Source: Flavobacteriales bacterium (GTDB taxonomy: Bacteria; Bacteroidota; Bacteroidia; Flavobacteriales_D; Crocinitomicaceae). From it: DNA of 40,603 bases. The stretch lies in assembly GCA_018883325.1 (NCBI GenBank), contig VEQH01000037.1, positions 1-40,603 of the forward strand, in the 5' to 3' direction. Positions 26,815 to 36,442 of this stretch are shown here, piece by piece. The position numbers were made by a program, and so were the translations under genes. The notes under the pieces were generated by a model. The model did not search any database. It had not been told where the DNA came from and saw nothing but the letters and a program-made list of their open reading frames with translations. Numbering within the stretch: the stretch's first letter is position 1; each line of letters starts with the position of its first letter.

Positions 26815-27549
26815 ATGAAAATCGCTCTTATCGGTTACGGAAAAATGGGAAAGGCAATAGAAACGATTGCTTTAGAACGCGGACATGAAATTGTTTCAGT
26901 ATTCAACAGTGAAAATCCTTTCAAAAACAACGCAAGCACATTGAGTAAAATAGAAGTTGCTGATGTTGCAATTGAGTTTACGCAACCTTCACTTGCTGTT
27001 GCTCACATTTTAACTGCGCTTGAAATGAATCTTCCAATCGTTGTTGGAACAACTGCTTGGCAAAAAGAAGGTTTACAACTCGTTAGCGATAAATTAAAAG
27101 CGAACAATGGAACTTTATTGCATGCAAGTAATTTCAGTGTAGGAGTAAATATTTTATTTGCCTTGAATAAAAAACTTGCTGCTTTAATGGAAAATCAATC
27201 GGAATATGCGGTTGAAATTACGGAGATTCATCACACGCAAAAACTCGATGCGCCAAGTGGTACAGCCGTTAGTTTGGCTCAAGATATTATCGCAAACAAT
27301 ACCCATTACTCAAAATGGGAATTGAATGAAAATCAATCCATTGATGAACAAACGATTCCAATAACTGCACTTCGCGAACCAGAAGTTCCGGGGACACATT
27401 TCGTTCGTTACAATTCAGAAATAGACACAATTACGCTTGCTCATCACGCTCACAATCGCAAAGGTTTTGCATTAGGTTCGGTGCTTGCAGCAGAATTTTT
27501 AAAAGACAAAAAAGGACTTTTCACGATGTCCGATGTATTAAACCTATAA
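26815..27549 (+). CDS. dapB: 4-hydroxy-tetrahydrodipicolinate reductase
   Basis: A 244-residue NAD(P)H-dependent reductase of the diaminopimelate/lysine pathway, which supplies peptidoglycan. The nucleotide loop is GYGKMGKA (7-14); VVGTTAW, SNFSVGVNILF and EIHHTQKLDAPSGTA (the catalytic His pair and Lys) follow, and it closes with GFALGSVLAAEFL. Somewhat shorter than the E. coli enzyme (273), typical of this phylum. It sits 24 bp after the DUF5683 gene and 3 bp before lepB. Confidence 0.94.
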   Translation: MKIALIGYGKMGKAIETIALERGHEIVSVFNSENPFKNNASTLSKIEVADVAIEFTQPSLAVAHILTALEMNLPIVVGTTAWQKEGLQLVSDKLKANNGTLLHASNFSVGVNILFALNKKLAALMENQSEYAVEITEIHHTQKLDAPSGTAVSLAQDIIANNTHYSKWELNENQSIDEQTIPITALREPEVPGTHFVRYNSEIDTITLAHHAHNRKGFALGSVLAAEFLKDKKGLFTMSDVLNL

Positions 27550-27552
27550 ATT

Positions 27553-29421
27553 ATGAGCTTCTTTTATTTTTACCTGTTAATTCTTGTTCATCCTTATCTA
27601 TCACTTTGGTGGTTGAGTTTTCCTAAAGCAGGAAGAAAAAGTTGGGAAGCATTGATTCCGGGATATAACTACTTCGTAATGTTCAAAATTACTTGCGAGA
27701 AGCCTTTTTGGTCGCTTTTAATGCTTTTTCCTGGTGTTCATTTAATTATGTTGGCAACAGCGAACGTAAGTTATTTAAGACGTTTTGGATATTATTCTTT
27801 TACCGATACCTTGCAAGGAATCTTATTTCCTTACTTGTTAATGTACAAAGTGACAAAAGAAGAAGCTGTTTTTGGCGCTGAAACAAATTGGTCAAATTCG
27901 AGGGAAACTGAAATCCGTAAATGGGGAGATCACATTGTTTTATTTCTTTGTTTGCCTGTAATTGGTCACGTAATTGCACTTGCGCTTGGAGCTGTTACAC
28001 GAGAACAACCGGGTGTAAAATCTCGTGTAAAAGAATGGGGAGATTCTATCTTGTTTGCCTTAGTTGCTGCAAGTATCATCCGAACTTATGTATTTGAGCC
28101 TTTTCAAATTCCAACGGGTTCGATGGAAAAAACCTTGTTAGTAGGTGATTTCTTATTTGTGAACAAATTGGCTTACGGACCGAAAGTTCCTGTGACACCT
28201 CTCTCCTACCCGCTTGTTCACAATACCGTTCCTTGGGTAAATATTAAATCGTACACAACTTTAGAAAAAGGAAGCTACACGCGCTTACCCGGTTTTGGAA
28301 AAGTGAACAGAAATGATGTTGTTGTTTTCAATTATCCTTCGGGCGACACCGCGGTTTACGACCCACGAATGCCCGATGGTTTAATGGGACACGATTACCA
28401 CGGAATTGTGAACGAAGAAGCCTTTTTTCAATTCAATACTTCTGCTGAAAATGGTCAGAAATACAGAGAATTGAATGATAATTTATTGAAACAAGGTAAA
28501 ACTAAACAAGAAGCGGATAGTATTTCAAACGACATTTTTTACCGCTACTTTATCGAAACAAATTGGAAATGGAAACAATTAGCACGTGAAAAATTAGCAA
28601 GAGGAGAATTTCCAGGTGAAGCAAATGGAATGACACACGGAGGTTTAATCTACCGTCCAGTTGACAAAAGAGAAAACTATATCAAACGCTGTGTAGGTAT
28701 CCCTGGTGATAAACTAAAAATCGTGAATTCAATACTTTATGTGAACGGAAAAAGTGCGTTTGTTTCTCCAGAACAATGTTTGAAATACAAAATTGAAAAA
28801 TCAAAAGTGACCTTCCCAAGTCAAGAAGAAATGTTCAGTCGATATGGACTTGAAAATGATCCTTCTGGAGCAAGAATAGATTTTGAAACACGGGATCAAA
28901 CGTATTACTTTTTTAATTTAACACGTTCTGAAAAACAAAAAATTGAAAAGGATTTCAAAATCAAATTAGAAATTGATGTGTATCCACAATACAGTAAATC
29001 AAACGATTACAAACCAAATGTAGGCGAATTGATTGACAATATCAGAACCTTTCCAAAGGATTTTTATGTGAATAACAACGTTACTAATTTTGAAGAATTC
29101 CAAGTGCCTTACAAAGGAAAAGTGGTTGATTTCAAAAAGGAAAATATTGCTTACTACCGAAGAATTATTACCGCTTACGAAGGTCATAAATTAGAAGAGA
29201 AAAAAGACGGAATCTACATCGACGGAAAGAAAACAACGACCTATAAAATTCAAATGAATTACTATTGGTTGATGGGAGATAATCGCTACAACTCAGCTGA
29301 CTCAAGAATTTGGGGATTTGTCCCTGAAGATCACGTTGTTGGTCGCGCTTCGTTAGTGTGGTTCTCTAAAAGTGCTTACATGGGAATTCGTTGGGAAAGA
29401 TTATTCAAGTTCATTAAATAA
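27553..29421 (+). CDS. lepB: Signal peptidase I (large Bacteroidota form)
   Basis: A 622-residue membrane protease that removes Sec signal peptides. About 100 N-terminal residues form a hydrophobic domain rich in Trp, Phe and Tyr with several membrane segments; another segment (about 125-150) and the anchor before the active site follow. Catalytic Ser is S190 in PTGSMEKT and catalytic Lys K378 in YIKRCVGIPGD, about 188 residues apart rather than the roughly 55 in E. coli, because of a long insertion. The end has MGDNRYNSADSRIWGFVPEDHVVGRA. The size is about twice the standard enzyme but usual for this group. It overlaps wbqC by 1 nt (TAATG). Confidence 0.93.
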   Translation: MSFFYFYLLILVHPYLSLWWLSFPKAGRKSWEALIPGYNYFVMFKITCEKPFWSLLMLFPGVHLIMLATANVSYLRRFGYYSFTDTLQGILFPYLLMYKVTKEEAVFGAETNWSNSRETEIRKWGDHIVLFLCLPVIGHVIALALGAVTREQPGVKSRVKEWGDSILFALVAASIIRTYVFEPFQIPTGSMEKTLLVGDFLFVNKLAYGPKVPVTPLSYPLVHNTVPWVNIKSYTTLEKGSYTRLPGFGKVNRNDVVVFNYPSGDTAVYDPRMPDGLMGHDYHGIVNEEAFFQFNTSAENGQKYRELNDNLLKQGKTKQEADSISNDIFYRYFIETNWKWKQLAREKLARGEFPGEANGMTHGGLIYRPVDKRENYIKRCVGIPGDKLKIVNSILYVNGKSAFVSPEQCLKYKIEKSKVTFPSQEEMFSRYGLENDPSGARIDFETRDQTYYFFNLTRSEKQKIEKDFKIKLEIDVYPQYSKSNDYKPNVGELIDNIRTFPKDFYVNNNVTNFEEFQVPYKGKVVDFKKENIAYYRRIITAYEGHKLEEKKDGIYIDGKKTTTYKIQMNYYWLMGDNRYNSADSRIWGFVPEDHVVGRASLVWFSKSAYMGIRWERLFKFIK

Positions 29422-30020
29422 TGACCGTTTTTCCAATTGCTTATTTTCCTTCCATTTTATATTGTAAAGAATGGTTTCAATGTGAAAATAGTTTATTGGA
29501 AATACACGAAAATTTTCCGAAGCAAACAATTCGCAACCGTTGTGAGATTTTAACTGGAAATGGAATTTTGCGTTTAAGTGTTCCTGTTGTGCATCAAAGT
29601 GGAGTAAAAATCCCAACCCAACAAGTAAAAATCATTCAAACTGGTTCTTGGAAAACAGATCATTGGCGAGCAATCGAAAGTGCTTATTCCTACGCTCCGT
29701 ATTTTGAAGATTACGCACAAGAAATTCAAAACATCATTTTTGAAAGTAATGGTTTACTGCTTGAGACAAACTTAAAATGTTTGGAATTTGTTGCAACAAT
29801 ATTAGATAAACCTTTCGATTTTAGAACCACTTCAGAATATTTGTTTGAAGTTGAGAAAGATTTCAGAAATACTGATTTTTCTACCAAAGAAAACTGGAAT
29901 TTACCTAATTATCAGCAGGTTTTCTCTTACAACAAGCCTTTTTCTCCAAATTTATCCGTCATTGATTTAATATTCAACGAAGGGCCTTTTTGTCGGAATT
30001 GGATTTTGTTAAATACTTGA
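29421..30020 (+). CDS. WbqC family protein
   Basis: The 199-residue product matches the WbqC-like family (PIAYFPSILYCKEWF at the start, TIRNRCEILTGNGILRLSVPV, then SYAPYFEDYAQEI and the final SVIDLIFNEGP). Members are small cytoplasmic proteins, some linked to O-antigen or sugar modification; in this operon the role is unknown. It is translationally coupled to lepB. Its last 94 bp overlap, tail to tail, the 3' end of the DUF2490 gene on the other strand. Because the WbqC end matches the family, the overlap comes from extension of the opposite gene. Confidence 0.85.
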   Translation: MTVFPIAYFPSILYCKEWFQCENSLLEIHENFPKQTIRNRCEILTGNGILRLSVPVVHQSGVKIPTQQVKIIQTGSWKTDHWRAIESAYSYAPYFEDYAQEIQNIIFESNGLLLETNLKCLEFVATILDKPFDFRTTSEYLFEVEKDFRNTDFSTKENWNLPNYQQVFSYNKPFSPNLSVIDLIFNEGPFCRNWILLNT

Positions 30021-30706
30021 ACTTTCTTCTCCTTTTTCTTTTTAATTTGATAGCTATAACTCAAATTTAAAATGTGGCGATTCAAAGGAGTTGCCAACTG
30101 AATTCTTTGGTCAAAAATATAACCAAACTCTACTTTGTGTGGACCTTTTAAATCCAAAGCAAACGAAGCTGAATAACGTATTTTCGTAAAACGATTTCCC
30201 AATTCATAATTACTTGGGTCGTAGAAAAATTCCGTACTTATTTGAGGCGTTAACGGGAAATTATTAATGTCGTAAGAAATACTCGGTTTTATTCGAAAAG
30301 ATTTGTCAAACTCAGGCTCATAAGACCCAACGAGTAGTTCTGAAAACGAATACTGATAACGCAAACGCAAACCTAAATCCAATCTTTTTATTGTTTTAGA
30401 AAATTGCAAGTTAAAATTCAAGCGATGATTAGAAGTATAATTTGTATTGTCTTCTCTATTGGCAATATATCGATAATCGATCGAAGGTTTTAGCCATTTT
30501 TTGAACTTGTATTTTACAGAAACCTGTCCAAAAGTCGTTTGTAAATTGTAACTTCCAAAACGATTATTCCAATCGACAGCGTACTCAAATTTGTTACTTA
30601 ATTTTCCAGTAATGCCAGTTTCTGCCCAAACTTGAAAGTAATTCTGTTGACTTGAAACAAAATTAAGGGATAAACTAAAAAATAAGAAGGCACAAAATCG
30701 AAACAT
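29927..30706 (-). CDS. DUF2490 outer-membrane beta-barrel protein
   Basis: I start it at the ATG 30706-30704, which overlaps the upstream stop by 1 nt (TGATG), rather than the GTG one codon earlier. The 259-residue protein has a signal peptide (MFRFCAFLFFSLSLNFVSSQQ) and alternating beta strands (WAETGITGKLSNKFEYAVDWNNRF ... HILNLSYSYQIK) typical of DUF2490. The barrel seems to end at about residue 222; the remaining lysine-rich tail (KKKKEKKVQVFNK...) is encoded across the wbqC 3' end. Function unknown. It shares a transcript with the small lipoprotein upstream. Confidence 0.82.
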   Translation of the reverse strand: MFRFCAFLFFSLSLNFVSSQQNYFQVWAETGITGKLSNKFEYAVDWNNRFGSYNLQTTFGQVSVKYKFKKWLKPSIDYRYIANREDNTNYTSNHRLNFNLQFSKTIKRLDLGLRLRYQYSFSELLVGSYEPEFDKSFRIKPSISYDINNFPLTPQISTEFFYDPSNYELGNRFTKIRYSASFALDLKGPHKVEFGYIFDQRIQLATPLNRHILNLSYSYQIKKKKEKKVQVFNKIQFRQKGPSLNIKSMTDKFGEKGLL

Positions 30707-31104
30707 CACAACTGTTTTTTGATAACAATTGTATCTAAATCAATTACTTGATTGCGTTCTGTTATCTCAAATGGAACCAAAATTTCTTTCTTCCCACTCG
30801 CACAACTACTGCAATCTTCATAAACGAACAAAGTGTATTTTCCTTTTTGTAAATAATTAAAAACGAAACTTCCGTCGTAACTTGTTTTTATATCATCATC
30901 GTAAAAATTATCATCTTCACCATAAATCAAAAACACATCTTGGTCAGCCGCTTCATATTTTCCACCAGAAATTGGATTGCCAATGCTGTTATATAATTGT
31001 TCCATTACAACACCTTTCACCGTTGCTGAACCACCTTGTCCTTCTACTTTAGAACACGAATATAAAAATGTGCTTGCAATAACTAAACTTAATAAATACC
31101 TCAT
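30706..31104 (-). CDS. Small lipoprotein with carboxypeptidase-regulatory-like fold
   Basis: A 132-residue lipoprotein (lipobox YSC, C17). The body TVKGVVMEQL...SYDGSFVFNYLQKGKYTLFVYEDC resembles the prealbumin-like/CarboxypepD_reg fold, in which a GSF-F--L--G-Y-L pattern is typical. A CSSCASGK motif near residue 102 holds two cysteines. It has a good promoter on the minus strand and is followed directly by the DUF2490 gene, so the two may form one envelope unit. No known function. Confidence 0.7.
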   Translation of the reverse strand: MRYLLSLVIASTFLYSCSKVEGQGGSATVKGVVMEQLYNSIGNPISGGKYEAADQDVFLIYGEDDNFYDDDIKTSYDGSFVFNYLQKGKYTLFVYEDCSSCASGKKEILVPFEITERNQVIDLDTIVIKKQL

Positions 31105-31133
31105 CTTTTTGCTTTTAAATCTCTATTTCATTT

Positions 31134-31161
31134 CAAAAATACAACATTACGATTGATTCAA
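31134..31161 (-). promoter_or_regulatory. Promoter of the lipoprotein-DUF2490 pair
   Basis: On the minus strand TTG (31161-31159), a 17-bp spacer and TATTTTTG (31141-31134) match the consensus; the ATG at 31104 is 29 bp downstream. Confidence 0.65.
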
Positions 31162-31222
31162 TTAACTTTAACGCGTTATTCAATAAAATTACGTTACTAT
31201 CGCTAAACAAATCAAACGCTAG

Positions 31223-34200
31223 ATGAGATTCTTTTTTTTACTAATACTTGCTTGTCTCTTTACATTCTCCTCAAAAAGTCAAGTTTTTATAAATGAATAT
31301 TCCTGTTCCAATATTTCTACCTTTCCCGATGGATATGGCGAATACGAGGATTGGATTGAACTTTATAATCCAGCAGCTACTCCAATAGATATTACAGGTT
31401 GGTACCTTTCCGATAAACCAAATAACCTAACGAAATGGCAAATTCCACCGAGTTCAATGACTGCTTTTGGTTTCAAAATGGTGTTCTGCTCAAAAAGAAA
31501 CACAGTAAATAACAATCAATTACACACAAATTTCAACATTTCACAAACCGAAAACGATTGGATTATTTTGAGTAATCCTTCTGGAATTGTGGTTGATTCA
31601 TTCAAAATAAAACATTTAACAAAAGCAAATCATTCGATTGGTCGTTCCACAAATGGTGCTCCTGATTTTAAACTGTTTACTTCCCCAACTCCAAATGCTC
31701 AAAATGCTGGTGCGATCAATTTTTACACGCCAAAACCAACATTCAATGTGCAAGCAGGATTTTATACAAGTGCGCAAACTGTAAGTATAACTTGTGTTGA
31801 CCCAACAGCAACAATCCGATACACTTTAGACGGAAGCGAGCCAACAGTAAGTTCAACTTTATACACAACTCCCATAAATATTAGCTCTACAAAAGTGCTT
31901 CGAGCTGTTGCATTTAGTTCTAATCAACCTTCTTTCATTGAAACTAATACTTATTTCATCAACGTAAACCACAGTATTCCAATAGTTTCCGTTTGTAGTC
32001 AAAGTGTTTTCGATTTAGTAGCAAATGGAAATCAAAACCAACTAAATATCATCGGCGCTTTTGAATTGTTTGAAGACGATGGTTCTTTTATTGACGAAGG
32101 ACAAGGAGATTTCAATAAGCATGGTAACGATTCTTGGTCGTATGCGCAACGAGGTTTTGACTTTATCATGCGCGATCAATATGGATACAACAAAGATTTA
32201 AATCATCAAATTTTTCCTGAAAAAACAAGAGCTAACTTTCAACGAGTTATCTTAAAACCTGCGGCAAGCGATAATTATTCATTTGAAAATGGAGCACATA
32301 TTCGCGATGCTTTCATCCAAACACTTTCCGATAGAGCACAAATGAAATTAGACGAAAGAACTTGGCGACCTTGCATCGTTTACCTGAATGGTCAATATTG
32401 GGGAGTTTATGAAATTCGCGAAAAAGCAGACGACCACGACTACACGGATTACTATTACGATCAAGATAAATTCAACCTTCAATATTTAAAAACTTGGGGA
32501 AATACGTGGGCAGACTATGGCGGAAATCAAGCGATTTCTGACTGGAATAATTTGAAAAATTACATTGCAAACAATAACATGGCGAATGCTAGCAATTTCG
32601 CTTATGTTGATGGTGAATTAAACTGGGAATCGTTGTGTGATTACTTCATGTTTAATTCTTTCGTTGTAAACCAAGATTGGTTAAATTGGAATACAGCTTG
32701 GTGGCGCGGAAGAAATCCTGCTGGAGACAAGAAAAAATGGCGCTATGTTCTGTGGGATATGGACGCAACTTTTGGCCATTACATTAATTACACTGGAATT
32801 CCAGACACAGGACCAAATGCTGACCCTTGCAATGCCGAAAATTTACCCGACCCGGGAAGTCAAGGTCACACAGAAATTATCTCAAAACTTATCAATGAAA
32901 ATCCAACAGTGAAACAGTATTATGTTTCGCGTTACATTGATTTAGCCAACACTTATTTTTCTTGCAATTATATGAACGCGCTTTTGGACAGTATGGTAAA
33001 CGAAATCGCACCAGAAATGCAAGGACAGTGTACGAAATGGGGAGGAACTTACACAGGTTGGCAAAACAATGTTCAACAATTACGCAATTTTATAAATGCG
33101 CGTTGTGCTTCTTTGGAATCTGGCTTGGAAGATTGTTATCAAGTTGTGGGGCCTTACGCAACAACATTTGATGTGTCTCCAGCAGGAACAGGAAAAATAA
33201 AAGTTAATTCCATTTATCCACCAACTTATCCTTGGTCAACTTCTTATTACGGCGGAATTCAAACAAATATTGTTGCACAGGCAAACCCTGGATTTGTTTT
33301 TGACCATTGGGAATACACAACAGGCCCATTAACTGGACCAATTACGCAAGCAAGCAATAGTTTAACAATTTCAGGAGCCGAAAATATCGTAGCCTTTTTT
33401 GTGGCGATTGACCCAAATACAGATACGGACGGCGATTTCCTAACCGATGTGAGTGAAATTGCAAATGGTTCTGACCCGCTTGACCCTTGCGACCCGAATC
33501 CAACAACACCAGTTTGTGACCAAGATAACGACGGATTGACAAATGACGAAGAAGCAACAGCAGGAACAAATCCCACAAATCCAGATTCTGACGGAGATGG
33601 CGTAAACGATGGAACAGAAATCACAAACGCTTCTGACCCTTTAAACCCTTGTAGTCCAGCAATCAATAATGTTGCTTGTGACACAGATGGAGATGGATTA
33701 ACCAACACAGAAGAAACTACTTTAGGAACAGATCCAAGCAATCCTGACACGGACGCCGATGGAATCAATGATGGCACTGAAGTTACAAATGGTTCAAATC
33801 CTTTAGATCCTTGCGACCCAAATCCAACAACTTTAGGTTGTACTTTAGACAGCGACAATGATGGATTGACAAATAGTGAAGAAAGTTCATTGGGAACTGA
33901 CCCGAATAATCCTGATACTGATGGAGATGGAATTACTGATGGATTAGAAGTTGAAAATGGAACAAATCCTTTAGATCCTTGTGATCCAAACAATGATTTA
34001 TTCGATTGTTTAGAAGGAATTCATATTCCAAATGCTTTTTCACCCAATCAAACTGGAAGCGGAGACAATGAAGTATTTCAAATCATCGTTGGGAAAGATA
34101 TTCAAACAATCAATTTTAGAATTTTTGACCGTTGGGGAAATTTAATGTTTGAATCAAAAGATAAAAAATTCAAATGGGACGGAACATTTAAAGGGAAAAT

Positions 34201-34294
34201 GTGCAATTCAGGAATCTATGCTTACGTTGTAGAAGTGATTTACTTAAACAATAAGCAAGAAACAATTAGTGGTAACATAACTTTAATTCGCTAA
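31223..34294 (+). CDS. Secreted CotH-kinase-family protein with T9SS type-B domain
   Basis: A 1023-residue exported protein. Order: signal peptide (1-19), lamin-tail domain (about 20-135, [10 protein letters not shown] ... DWIELYNPA), a chitobiase/hexosaminidase C-terminal-like Ig domain (about 166-245, [12 protein letters not shown]), a CotH kinase domain (about 290-600: [17 protein letters not shown] with a candidate ATP Lys, [12 protein letters not shown], and WDMDATFG at about 509-516 as the metal-binding DxD), an InlB-repeat-like domain (about 645-730, [10 protein letters not shown]), four thrombospondin type 3 calcium-binding repeats (from 734, DTDGDxLTDxxE...[10 protein letters not shown]) and a type-B sorting domain (935-1023, IPNAFSP ... 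FRIFDRWGN ... ITLIR). CotH proteins are atypical protein kinases. It overlaps the PorP/SprF gene by 1 nt. Confidence 0.9.
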   Translation: MRFFFLLILACLFTFSSKSQVFINEYSCSNISTFPDGYGEYEDWIELYNPAATPIDITGWYLSDKPNNLTKWQIPPSSMTAFGFKMVFCSKRNTVNNNQLHTNFNISQTENDWIILSNPSGIVVDSFKIKHLTKANHSIGRSTNGAPDFKLFTSPTPNAQNAGAINFYTPKPTFNVQAGFYTSAQTVSITCVDPTATIRYTLDGSEPTVSSTLYTTPINISSTKVLRAVAFSSNQPSFIETNTYFINVNHSIPIVSVCSQSVFDLVANGNQNQLNIIGAFELFEDDGSFIDEGQGDFNKHGNDSWSYAQRGFDFIMRDQYGYNKDLNHQIFPEKTRANFQRVILKPAASDNYSFENGAHIRDAFIQTLSDRAQMKLDERTWRPCIVYLNGQYWGVYEIREKADDHDYTDYYYDQDKFNLQYLKTWGNTWADYGGNQAISDWNNLKNYIANNNMANASNFAYVDGELNWESLCDYFMFNSFVVNQDWLNWNTAWWRGRNPAGDKKKWRYVLWDMDATFGHYINYTGIPDTGPNADPCNAENLPDPGSQGHTEIISKLINENPTVKQYYVSRYIDLANTYFSCNYMNALLDSMVNEIAPEMQGQCTKWGGTYTGWQNNVQQLRNFINARCASLESGLEDCYQVVGPYATTFDVSPAGTGKIKVNSIYPPTYPWSTSYYGGIQTNIVAQANPGFVFDHWEYTTGPLTGPITQASNSLTISGAENIVAFFVAIDPNTDTDGDFLTDVSEIANGSDPLDPCDPNPTTPVCDQDNDGLTNDEEATAGTNPTNPDSDGDGVNDGTEITNASDPLNPCSPAINNVACDTDGDGLTNTEETTLGTDPSNPDTDADGINDGTEVTNGSNPLDPCDPNPTTLGCTLDSDNDGLTNSEESSLGTDPNNPDTDGDGITDGLEVENGTNPLDPCDPNNDLFDCLEGIHIPNAFSPNQTGSGDNEVFQIIVGKDIQTINFRIFDRWGNLMFESKDKKFKWDGTFKGKMCNSGIYAYVVEVIYLNNKQETISGNITLIR

Positions 34295-35310
34295 TGAAAA
34301 GAGTACTTGTTTTTATCGGCTTGCTCATTTCTGGAATTGCAAATGCACAAGATTATCATTTTTCTCAAATAGATAAAATGATGCCTTTGATAAACCCTGC
34401 CACAACCTCAAACTTTGACGGTTTTGAAAAATTCAGTGCATTACACCGCAGTCAATGGCTTGGTTCAGGGACAAAATTTTACACCACAAACGCATTAGCA
34501 GAATTGACATTAGGAAAGAAACGAGGTCGAGACAAAGCTTATTTAGGAGTTGGAGTATTTTTCAATAACGATTTTGGCGGTGATTCTAAAATGGCAAGCA
34601 ACGGTGGAGGTTTTTCCGCAAGTGGAAATGTTACGCTTGCAGATGGACATTGGTTGTCCGCTGGTTTTCAAACCGCTTTCGTTAGCAGAACAGCTGACTT
34701 TTCGAGATTATATTATTACAATCAATTCAATGGTGCAGGTTTCGACAACACAATTCCTTCAGGAGAATTAAACGAATTTAGATCATTCGGCTACGTCGAT
34801 GCTTCAGCAGGAATTTCTTATCGATTCACTAAAAAAAGGAATAGAAAATACAAATCAAAGAACAATGGATTTCAATTGGGATTTTCAATGAGTCACTTGA
34901 ATCAACCTGACTTAAAATACAATGTATTAATTGAAGATAAATTGTACCGTAAAATGTGTATTCACACGAATTTCACTATTGGAATTAACTCAAATTCTGG
35001 ACTTCAATTTACAGCAGCACAATTTTTTCAAGGTCCACATACAGAAACGAATTTTGGAATATTTTACGAGTTGCGATTGAAAGATGTAAGCACATTAATG
35101 AGTGTTTCAAAAGAGCGAAATTTATACATTGGTTCTTATTTCCGCATTCCAAATTCTTTCGCTCCGTATATAGGAATTGATTTTGGTGATTTTTCCTTTG
35201 GTGTTTCTTATGATAAGACTGCGGGACTCGCTGGAACGGCATTCAAACATTCCATTGAAGTTAATGTAAGTTATATGATTACCAATAAATCCATTTTTAG
35301 AGGCCGATAG
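34294..35310 (+). CDS. PorP/SprF-family type IX secretion membrane protein
   Basis: The 338-residue protein has a signal peptide (about 1-18, NAQDYHFSQ) and the PorP/SprF signature: DYHFSQ then PLINPATTSNFDG, HRSQW and strands ending IEVNVSYMI. These 14-strand outer-membrane barrels assist export of particular type-B cargo, as SprF does for SprB. The gene is coupled by TAATG to the CotH-kinase gene, so the pair is best read as cargo plus dedicated exporter or anchor. No terminator is visible before the next gene. Confidence 0.92.
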   Translation: MKRVLVFIGLLISGIANAQDYHFSQIDKMMPLINPATTSNFDGFEKFSALHRSQWLGSGTKFYTTNALAELTLGKKRGRDKAYLGVGVFFNNDFGGDSKMASNGGGFSASGNVTLADGHWLSAGFQTAFVSRTADFSRLYYYNQFNGAGFDNTIPSGELNEFRSFGYVDASAGISYRFTKKRNRKYKSKNNGFQLGFSMSHLNQPDLKYNVLIEDKLYRKMCIHTNFTIGINSNSGLQFTAAQFFQGPHTETNFGIFYELRLKDVSTLMSVSKERNLYIGSYFRIPNSFAPYIGIDFGDFSFGVSYDKTAGLAGTAFKHSIEVNVSYMITNKSIFRGR

Positions 35311-35323
35311 TTAGATTAAATTT

Positions 35324-35331
35324 TAAATTTG
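35324..35331 (+). promoter_or_regulatory. -7 box of the histidine kinase gene
   Basis: TAAATTTG matches TAnnTTTG and ends 5 bp before the ATG at 35337, another case where the transcript would start at or near the start codon. Confidence 0.45.
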
Positions 35332-35336
35332 CCTTG

Positions 35337-36437
35337 ATGATTGAAAGTCAACACTTGGAAAAACGAGTAAAATATTTAGAAAGTCTTTTAGTTGAGCGAA
35401 TTAAAGAACTTAAATGTCTTTTTGAGATTTCTAAAATTTGTCAGAAATACGACGATAGGTTAATTGATAAACTTCAACAGTTAGCTACTGAAATTAAAAA
35501 TGGTTTTAAATTTCCAGAACATTTAGTGGTGTATATCCAATTAAATGCACTTGAAATTGGCACTTCTCCCCAAGGTAAAAAATCACTTGAAACCGACTTA
35601 GTTATTGACAATCAAGAATGTGGAAAAATCATCGTTAGCTATTCAAACCAAGATTTTGATTTTCTAAGCGAAGAAAATGATTTGTTACATCAAATTGGAC
35701 TTGAAGTTTCAGCCTTTATCGAACGTTATACTCAAAGAGAAAAAGACAAAAAAATTGAAGAGGTTTTGCGTGGAAACGATCGTTTAAATATTCTTTCTGA
35801 ATTAACTGCTGGAATTGCACATGAACTGAACACGCCGCTCGGAAGTATTTTAGGTTACTCGGAAATTTTATTAAAATCAGAAAAAGAAAATCATAAAAAG
35901 AAAGATTTACAAAAGATAATTTCAGCAACAAAAAATGCGCGTGAAATTGTAAAAAGATTGATGTATTTTTCTTGTGAAATGCCGCAGCAATTTGCACATC
36001 TAAACATGAACGAGTTGATTTCCGACAATATTGGTTTTCTGAATCGACAATTACAAGAGAAAAATATAATTCTCAAATTTGATTTAGATAATTCAATCCC
36101 TTCAACAAGGTTAGATGCCGTTCAATTCTCACAAGTGCTGTTCAATCTCGTTTTAAATGCAATCAATGCTGTTCCTAAAAATGGAACGATTACTATACAA
36201 ACAAAATTACTTAAGGATAATATTCAATTGGAAATTTCCGACAATGGCATCGGAATTAGCAAAGCAAATCAGCTGAATATTTTTAAACCTTTTTTCACCA
36301 CAAAACCAACGGGCGAAGGAACAGGTTTAGGACTTTCGGTCGTTCATGGAATTATTAAGGCGCACAATGGAACAATTTCCCTTGTCTCCGAAGTAGGAAA
36401 AGGAACTACTTTTACCTTACAATTTCCAATAAACTAA
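35337..36437 (+). CDS. Soluble sensor histidine kinase (NtrB-like)
   Basis: I start at the ATG 35337, not the TTG one codon earlier; the product has 366 residues. The N-terminus is a coiled-coil (LEKRVKYLESLLVERIKEL) followed by a GAF-like sensor (about 30-135) without membrane segments. The kinase core has H162 in GIAHELNTPLGSILGYSE, N box NLVLNAINAVPKNG, G1 DNGIGI, F box FKPFFTTKP and G2 GTGLGLSV. It is 5 bp upstream of a sigma-54-type response regulator, its obvious partner. A soluble sensor suggests an internal signal such as redox or nitrogen status; the ligand cannot be read from sequence. Confidence 0.92.
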   Translation: MIESQHLEKRVKYLESLLVERIKELKCLFEISKICQKYDDRLIDKLQQLATEIKNGFKFPEHLVVYIQLNALEIGTSPQGKKSLETDLVIDNQECGKIIVSYSNQDFDFLSEENDLLHQIGLEVSAFIERYTQREKDKKIEEVLRGNDRLNILSELTAGIAHELNTPLGSILGYSEILLKSEKENHKKKDLQKIISATKNAREIVKRLMYFSCEMPQQFAHLNMNELISDNIGFLNRQLQEKNIILKFDLDNSIPSTRLDAVQFSQVLFNLVLNAINAVPKNGTITIQTKLLKDNIQLEISDNGIGISKANQLNIFKPFFTTKPTGEGTGLGLSVVHGIIKAHNGTISLVSEVGKGTTFTLQFPIN

Positions 36438-36442
36438 CAATT

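Noticed and set aside
25350-28600. parS-like sites near parAB
   Set aside because: ACGTG words such as CACGTG at about 28584 lack the flanking GTTtc/gaAAC symmetry needed for parS.
33259-33993. A 244-codon minus-strand frame inside the CotH-kinase gene
   Set aside because: It is the antisense shadow of the TSP3 repeats; its Pro/Ser/Gly-rich repetitive product mirrors the Asp/Gly/Asn codons of the real gene.
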